From Diplodia intermedia (taxonomy: Eukaryota > Ascomycota > Dothideomycetes > Botryosphaeriales > Botryosphaeriaceae): DNA of 64,000 bases. The DNA lies in assembly GCA_021495925.1 (NCBI GenBank), contig JAKEKT010000114.1, forward strand, positions 37,142 to 101,141, read 5' to 3'. Positions 57,381-64,000 of the stretch are shown here, one piece after another (position 1 is the first letter of the stretch; the number at the start of each line of letters is the position of its first letter). The position numbers were made by a program, and so were the translations under genes. A model generated the notes under the pieces. The model ran no database searches, was not told the origin of the DNA, and saw only the letters and a program-made list of their open reading frames with translations.

Positions 57381-58519
57381 TTATGCGGACTTGATGTTTC
57401 CCTTGTTCACGACGAAAGCTTCAAGAGCGGAGATGGCGGCCCACAGCCTGTTCTCGGCCTCGGGGAAGACCAGCGACCTGGGGCCGTAAAAGACGTCGTC
57501 GCTGACCTCCTCGGGGTGCCTGGGCAGGCAGTGCATGAACTTCCAGCCGGCGTTGGCGCCGCCCCGCCTGGCGAGCTCGTCGGTGATCTGGAAGCCCTCG
57601 AAGGCCTTCAGCCTCTTGACCTTCTCCTCCTCCTGGCCCATGGAGATCCACGTGTCGGTGACGAGGACGTCGGCGCCCCTGACCGCCTCCTCGGGCACCG
57701 TCGTCTCGACCAGCTTGCCGCCCTTGGGAGCGCCCGCGGCGGCGTCGGCGATGACCTTGCGCATGGGCGCGGGGATGCCGTAGCCCTCGGGCGTCGCGAC
57801 GGCGACGTCGACGCCCAGCTTGGCGGCGCCGATGGCCAGGTCGAAGAGCACGTTGTTGGCGTCGCCGACCCAGGCGATCCTCTTGCCCTCGAGGCCGAGC
57901 GAGGGAGCCGTCGAAGGGAAGGCCTCGTGGATGGTGAGGAAGTCGGCGATGGTCTGCAGCGGGTGGGCGAGGTCGCAGAGGGCGTTGATGACGGGCACGG
58001 AGCTGTGCTTGGCCAGCTCCGTGACGTCCGCGTTCCGGTTCACGCGCGCGACGATGCACGAGACCATGCTGGAGATGACGACCGAGGTGTCGTAGAGCGA
58101 TTCGTTGACCTGGGGGGACTGCGTGAGCGAGCGAGAGAGAGAGAGATTGGGCTTCAGCTGGGGGACGGCGGGGAGCTGCGTACGCCCAATTGGATGTCGT
58201 CCTTGCCCAGGAACATGGGTTGGCCGCCCAGAGCAGTGACGGCGCCCTCGGTGGACACTCTGGTGCGGGTGCTGCGCTTGCTGAAGGTCATGGCGACGGT
58301 CTTGCCGGACAGGGTGCCCAGCAGCTTGTTGGAGCCCGACTTGATGGCTTGCTTGTGCGAGTGTGCATTGCGGACGAGCGTCGCAAGCTCCTGGGGAGTC
58401 AGGTCGGCGATGGACAGCAGGTGTCGCGGTGCGGCGGCGGAGGCGGGGGAGGAGTAGAAGCGGACGGGAGCTCTAGCCAAGCTCCGCAGAGCAGAAGGCG
58501 AGGGGCGGAAAAGAGGCAT
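57381..58519 (-). CDS. Ornithine carbamoyltransferase, mitochondrial
   Basis: Two exons, 58184-58519 and 57381-58109, across a 74-nt intron; 354 aa. The enzyme makes citrulline from ornithine and carbamoyl phosphate in arginine synthesis. A short Arg/Ser presequence (LRSLARAPVRFYSSP) precedes the carbamoyl phosphate motif SKRSTRTRVS (S83-T-R-T-R87). HPLQ at 161-164 and the ornithine-site HCLPRH with C306 follow. WVGDANNVLFDLAIG and DTWISMG are also typical. All catalytic motifs are intact. The start is the ATG of the presequence. It shares a 348-bp divergent promoter with the DUF3712 gene, and TGACTC lies about 95 bp upstream. Confidence 0.97.
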
Positions 58520-58867
58520 TGCGCAAGGACAACAAAGAACGGACTCGATTGGGTGCGAGAGAAGATCGGGGCGGTCGTAGCAAAGCAGCGAGAGGAATAA
58601 AAGACGAGCAATGGTGACTCTTGCGAGCTGTGCGCTCGGACGCCGGATTTTCAGCGGCAGCTAAGCTCCAAGGGTGCTAAGGTACCCCAGCTCCGGCGAC
58701 GCGCTTCTGATTGGTACATGGCGGGGTAGGCGCTGTCCATGCACTGCCATCCTCGCGTCACTACCTCGACACGCCTCTCCTGTTTCACGCAACCCTCTCC
58801 CTAGACTCCAGAAGATGCGTTAGACGAAACACCGCATTCCACTGCAAACCCATCCACAACCACAGCC
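58520..58867. promoter_or_regulatory. Bidirectional promoter, OTC / DUF3712 gene
   Basis: 348 bp separate the two divergent genes. TGACTCT at 58615-58621 contains the core of the Gcn4/CPC1 cross-pathway control site and lies about 95-100 bp upstream of the OTC start. Its identity as a working site is inference. Confidence 0.5.
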
Positions 58868-61800
58868 ATGGCCGACACTCCGTGGGGCTCAACCGCCACC
58901 CCGAGCCCGCGCCCCGGTTCAACCAAGTCCGCCCAGTCGGCCGCCCGCTCCTCACGCGAGCTTCCTCCCGACGACCATGACGATGACGACGTCGACGAGT
59001 TCCCCGAGGACGCGCCGCTGCTGGCGGGCGAGGACAACAACAACGTCGACGACGATGATTCCGACAGCCGCACCTCGCGTTCCCAGGCCGCCTTCTCGTT
59101 GTTGAGCTGTCTCCGCCGCCCCTCCAACTCGCCCCCCGAGCCTCGCAAGACCGGCCATCGCTGGCCCAGCATGGTGGCGCTGTTGGTTCTATGCGTTACT
59201 GTCACCATCATCATGATCCTGGGCTTCGTTGTCCCTGCCGCTGTCGAGGAATACGCAAACGAGGCCGTTGATTTCAAGCCTACTGGGCTGAGCTTTGAGT
59301 CGGTCAAGTCGGACGGCGTTTCCGTCAGGGTCCAGGCGGATTTTACCATGGACGCGTCTCGCGTACACAAGAAGTCAGTCCGCGACTTGGGTCGCTTCAG
59401 CACCTGGGTTGCAAGGGAAATCGAGAGTGGACAGACTCGCGTGGAGGTGGTCCTGCCGGATTATAGCGACAAGGTCGTGGGCAGTGCCGTCATCCCGCCT
59501 ATCAAGGTCAACCTTCGCAACGGCCACACCACTCACATCGACTTTGTCGCCGATCTCCAGCCCGGCCAGTTCTCGAGCATCAGAGATGTCGCGAACGACT
59601 GGATGAGGGGCCGCCTGGGGAAACTGAAAGTCAAGGGCAAGGCAAACGTGCCTCTCAAATCTGGCATCTTCCCGCTGGGCACCCAGATCGTCGAGGAGAT
59701 TATGGAATTTGAAGGTAAGGCCCTCCCCTGATTTCTGGCACTTGCGCGGTGGGAGGCTGATGACAGGACACCCGGCTAACAGTGTCGCTGACACAGGCAA
59801 TTCGCTCCCTTCTGTCCCCGCTTATAGGATAGCCAAGCTTAACGTCCACGAGGTGGATCTGCCTCACGGCCACCGGGGTCTCGAGGCCAACACTAGCATT
59901 GTAGTCAATAACGAATATCCCCTCAGACTCACCGTTCCGCCCCTGGGCTTTGGCATCTTGGTTGGAGGCTGCTCGCCCTCCGACCCTCAAATCATGGTGG
60001 CCGACGCGAGGACCCAGGAGCTTCCTATCGAGCCTTTCGAGGACATCAAAGTCCACGCTGCCGGTTGGGTTAGGAAGCTGCCTGATGCTCTGATGGCCGC
60101 ATGTCCTGATTCCAAGCGAACCCCGTTAGACATTCTCCTCGGCGACTTCATCCACGGGCGTGATGCCTACGTCTACGTCCGTGGATCCGACTCTCCATCG
60201 GTCGACACGCCAAAATGGTTAACTGATCTCATGTCCGACATCACTGTACCCGTGCCGTTCCCCGGCCGCCTGCCCGAGAACCTGCTGAAGAACTTTTCCC
60301 TGACCGATGTCAATTTCCACCTTCCTGGCTTCTTTGCCCAACCTGACTCTCCCGAAGGCCAGCCCAGGATCGACGCCAAGATCAAGGCCCTCGTCGGACT
60401 TCCCGATGAAATCAACTTCCCCGTCGATGTCGACAAAGTGCGCGCTGATGCAGACATCTTCTACCACGGGAAGAAGCTCGGCAACCTTGACCTCAGCAGA
60501 TGGCAGCCCGCCAACGCCACCCGTATCGATTCGAAAGATGAGGATAAATCAGGCCTGCTGGTCTCGGCTGCCGTCAGAGATGCCCCTGTGAATATCACCG
60601 ACCAAGCTGTTTTCTCCGAAGTCGTTTCAGCGTTGTTGTTTGGTAGCAAGAGTGTGAATTTAAGCGTGAAGGCGGAGGTGGACGTTGAAATGGTCACGTC
60701 GTTGGGCACATTCAAAGTGCGCAAGATCCCCGCCGAGGGCGTCGTGCCAGTCAAACGTGGGTAGCCTTCTGTTTTCTTTCTTCTTTTTCTCGACATGATA
60801 TCACAATAGCCCTCGTGTAATGCCACTTCTTTCTTGTCTTCTCCAACGAGCAACAACTGTCGACGGGAAGAAGAGAGCATGCTAACTCGTTCTTTTTCTG
60901 CGGTGAAGCAATCGGATCCGGCGACGGAAGTGGCGGCGGGGGGAAGGGCGACATGTTCAAGCGCGTCGCGCCCCAGTTTGGAAACCTGAAGATCCTGGAC
61001 ACGGGGCCCAGCTCGATCAGGTTCCAGGCCGAAGTCAACTTCACGAACCCGACCAACTACTCGGCCACGGTGCCGTACACGAACATCAACATCCTCACCA
61101 ACGGCACCGCCATGGGCCAGGTCACGGCGCAGAACCTGACGGTCGTGCCGGGGAACAACACGGGGGTGCTGGTGGAGGCGGTGTGGGACCCGTTGAGGAT
61201 GAGCGGGGAAAAGGGGAGGGTCGTGGGCGTGGATTTCCTCTCGCGGTGGCTTTCCGGTAGGTTGATGGTGCTGCAGGTGGTGGCGTGAGAGATGACACTA
61301 ATTCGTTTGGCTGGGGCTTGCAGGATTCAACACCACGCTGGCATTGAAGACGCACAAGAACACCATCCCGGCGCAGCCGGCACTCGGCGAGGTGCTCTCG
61401 AGATTGGAACTGAAGCTGCCAACGCCAAAGTTGAGACATGGAGACGACGACAACGACGGCGACGACGACGATGAGAAGGGTGGCGACGATAAGCCGAGAT
61501 TCATCAAAGACGCAACGGTACGTTTCCCCCTCTCCCCCTTCTTCTCCTTCCCCCCCATCCCGCCGCCGAAACACACACAACAGAAAACAAACAACAGCGC
61601 GCTGACCCAACCCCCCTTCCCTTCCCCCCATTGTAGATGCACATCCTCTCCTCCACCGCCATCTTCACCCTCTCCTCGCCGCTGCGCGAGTCCACCATCT
61701 ACATCACGCACCTCAACGCGACGGCGCGCTACCACGGCGAGCCCGCGGGCCGCATCGTGCACGAGCTGCCGTTCGCGGTGCCGCCGGGGCTGTCGCGCAC

Positions 61801-61975
61801 GCCGCGCCTGCCCGTCGACTGGTCGCTCGGCGGCGTCGGCTACGACGCCATCCGCAAGGCGCTCGGGGGCGAGCTGCGGCTGAACGCCACGGCGACGGTG
61901 GGGATTAAACTGGGCAGGTGGGAGGAGAGGGTTTGGTTTGTTGGGGGCGGGATTGGGGCGCGTGTGAGGTTGTGA
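58868..61975 (+). CDS. DUF3712 membrane protein, Tag1-like (vacuolar)
   Basis: Five exons: 58868-59714, 59797-60756, 60909-61256, 61324-61517, 61637-61975; 895 aa. An acidic cytosolic N-terminus is followed by one membrane span at about 101-124 (MVALLVLCVTVTIIMILGFV) and a long lumenal part. Its repeated LEA/DUF3712-like beta modules carry many N-x-S/T sites (NATR, NFSL, NTSI, NYSA). E47-D-A-P-L51-L52 fits the acidic dileucine sorting signal [DE]xxxL[LI] used for AP-3 delivery to the vacuole. Yeast Tag1, a vacuolar membrane protein of this family, acts in termination of autophagy. Some databases label the family 'pre-rRNA processing', which the topology does not support. The third and fourth joins were chosen to keep the frame. 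Confidence 0.85.
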
Positions 61976-64000
61976 GGTTGTGGAGATTCTTAGTTTTTTT
62001 TGGGATGTGTGTGGGGGAGATGGGGGATGGGATGGGCTGGGATGGGCTGACTATTTTCTTTGGGATTGGGTCTTTTGGTGGAGTTTTTCTTTCATGGATT
62101 GGTGGTACACCTGTTGATTGTGTTTTCTATTGGGTTGGACGGACAGGACGGACGGAACGGTCGAGATTGCAAACACACACGGTGATGAGTTATGTATATA
62201 TCTGGGTTTTCCCTGTTCCTTCGTTCGGCCGGGAATAGAGAAGGGAGCAGCTCGCTGGAAAGAACTCCCGCCGAAACAGTGCCTTTGAGATTTTTGAGAG
62301 CACACATCAAAGCAACTTTTCTTTCTCTTGGATTTGGCCTCTGCTTGGGTGCTTTCATGAACACTTCACAGCCATGATTGGTTGGTTAGCCCGGAACAGG
62401 ATAAACATGTTTAGGAGGTATCAGAGTAGGCAATAGATTTGAAGCTTAGTCATTACCAGCTTTTGAGGTTGCCACACATTATTCGCACGTGGTCCCAGAC
62501 GTTGATCGGAGAGAGGATCAACTCGATGGGTGCCGATTCAGGTGGCAATGCGTAACCATGCATTTTTCTTGGTCTACGTCAGTTGCCAGGGACCAGGCGC
62601 AGTATAATGCAAAATGCTGGCCGATCTCCCACACCAAGTGACTCTCCGTGCGGAGAGAAAGCGTCGGGCGATTTGCAGATCGGCGCCTCAAGTGACATCA
62701 AATCTGCCCACGTCCCCAAGCATTTCTTCAGGTCTCGTCCTTTAGCACGCATGAGGGCTACCGCTCGGTCTGCGCGAAAACGAGCCCAACCCCCCCTCCC
62801 CCCCCTGTCGGTGCATGCAAGCTTGATGGGAAAGTGACAGTCGGTGGGACGGATGGCTGCAGCACGGCGCGACGGTACGGTAAGGCGGGCAACGGCAGCG
62901 CGGAAACGGAAGCTGCCTAAAGTGGACGGATGATAGGAAAACGGGAAACGCCGGTGGCATATCATCAGCCCATTATGCGTTGCGCCGTCCCATGGGTTGG
63001 GCATGGGGCCTGACACGGAGCAACCAACCGTGTATGACGGAGCTGTCCAAGCTGCAGGAGGAGCCTTTGCGCGACTCTAGCCACCACCACTGCCCATCTG
63101 TTAGTGTGCTGTCAAGGCCCGGGGCCGAGCCCAATAGCAAAAGGTCGCGCGCTGAGACAGTCGAGCGGCGCTAGATCCAACAAGCAACCGGGAGGACCTG
63201 AGGGGACAGCAGATCTGCCTGCTCAGCCATCGCCTCGACCGGGATCATCCCTCCCCCAATCCCTGGCCGTCCCTCGCGCCTTCGCCAACCTTGTTCCAAC
63301 TCGAACGCTCGACGCATGTGTGCGGGTTGCGGCAGGGTTGCGTCTGCGGTGCAACGATTGACGACCCTGCGGCAAGATCAACGGTCGGGGGGCCCCCTCC
63401 CCCCACTTTTCCAACCACCTCACTTGTTCGCGTTCCCTTGGGGAATTCCACGCCCAGCACGACGCCAGGAAGCCTGTTCCTGCTTTCCTTTTACCCCCTG
63501 TTCAGTGGTGGTGGTAGTAGTAGTGCCCGTCGCCTCACAATCAGGCACGCAGCCGTCATCCTTTGCCGTGCCCACCCTCCCCCGCCCGACCATCGCTCCT
63601 GCTTTAGCCTCGGCCGACGACGAACATCTATGTACCCTTCCTTCCTTTCCTCACCGCCGCTCGACACACACACACAAGAAACGAGGATGATGAAGGTGAT
63701 CCGCACACACACCCCCGTCCCCCGCGCTATTCCGTCAATTTGAACCGTCATGTTCCCCCCCTCTGCGCGCGCTAAACCTTTCAAAGTAAACGCACGACAA
63801 CAAACAACAAACAGCAACAACAGCGGCAACACCAACACCCTTTCCCCCACACGGCCACCTGCCTGCCTGCAAACGTGCACTATTCCTTATGGCCCGCCTT
63901 CATAGGTCGTAAACATGGCATCGTTAAAGCAGTCACGTACAAGGAAAAAACAGAGCATTGAAACAACCGAGCCAGCAGGAGGACGAGAATGGAGTAAGAG
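61976..64000. other. 2-kb right end of window, no gene seen
   Basis: After the DUF3712 stop codon the sequence is G/T-rich and then of mixed composition, with CA/GT runs near 63667-63675. Frames are short and overlap on both strands. A gene starting beyond the right edge cannot be excluded. Confidence 0.45.

Noticed and set aside
1..64000. Search for CRISPR arrays, bacterial operons, prophage or biosynthetic cluster
   Set aside because: The DNA is clearly fungal nuclear sequence. The direct repeats seen are 56-bp units without spacers, and no backbone polyketide, peptide or terpene synthase genes are present.

Overview
The window looks like nuclear DNA of a filamentous ascomycete (Pezizomycotina, perhaps Dothideomycetes). 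Genes are split by short introns (about 45-120 nt) with GT-AG ends and CTAAC/CTGAC-like branch sites. Intergenic DNA is rich in pyrimidine tracts and microsatellites. The gene set includes SOG2, IMA1, RUS/DUF647, a DUF3712 membrane protein and a sphingolipid delta-4 desaturase. The class-level guess is inference. I recognise 22 protein genes. Exon joins were worked out by hand, and all 22 coding sequences sum to whole codons.

Layout. 0-12.7 kb is dense: a mitochondrial J-protein (-), methionine aminopeptidase 2 (+), a small unknown (-), a YCII-domain protein (+), sphingolipid delta-4 desaturase (-), an SPF45-like splicing factor (-) and a peroxisomal acyl-CoA synthetase of the PCS60 type (+). 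12.7-16.8 kb is a gene-poor stretch with A-runs, a 5'-truncated tRNA-Arg copy and two copies of a palindromic repeat. 16.9-19.5 kb holds mitochondrial FAD glycerol-3-phosphate dehydrogenase. 19.5-26.4 kb is almost 7 kb with no gene I can support. 26.4-38.3 kb carries an RGS protein (-), a seven-exon RUS/DUF647 gene (-), a coiled-coil unknown (-) and the RAM-pathway scaffold SOG2 (+). 38.3-42.9 kb is repeat-rich and holds one BTB/POZ gene bracketed by repeat copies. 42.9-62 kb is dense again: an unknown (-), ribosomal protein S23 (+), mitochondrial ribosomal protein uL24m (-), the inner nuclear membrane protein IMA1 (+), ALG14 (-), a KH-domain splicing protein (-), the acetolactate synthase regulatory subunit (+), ornithine carbamoyltransferase (-) and a DUF3712/Tag1-like vacuolar membrane protein (+). 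62-64 kb shows nothing coding.

How they work together. This is a housekeeping segment, not a biosynthetic cluster. At least six products probably enter mitochondria (J-protein, YCII, GUT2, uL24m, ILV6, OTC). Two are probable splicing factors. ILV6 and OTC are convergent neighbours in branched-chain amino acid and arginine synthesis, and a Gcn4/CPC1-type core lies upstream of OTC.

The most unusual structure is a dispersed repeat family built from a ~56-bp monomer (core TCCGGACGTAGATG). It occurs as head-to-head hairpins at five or more intergenic sites. It also forms an array of four direct units plus one inverted unit inside an intron of the RUS gene. Other notable points are 13-nt and 22-nt microexons, two GC-AG introns with the same GCAAGC donor, and low-complexity insertions in the desaturase and in ALG14.
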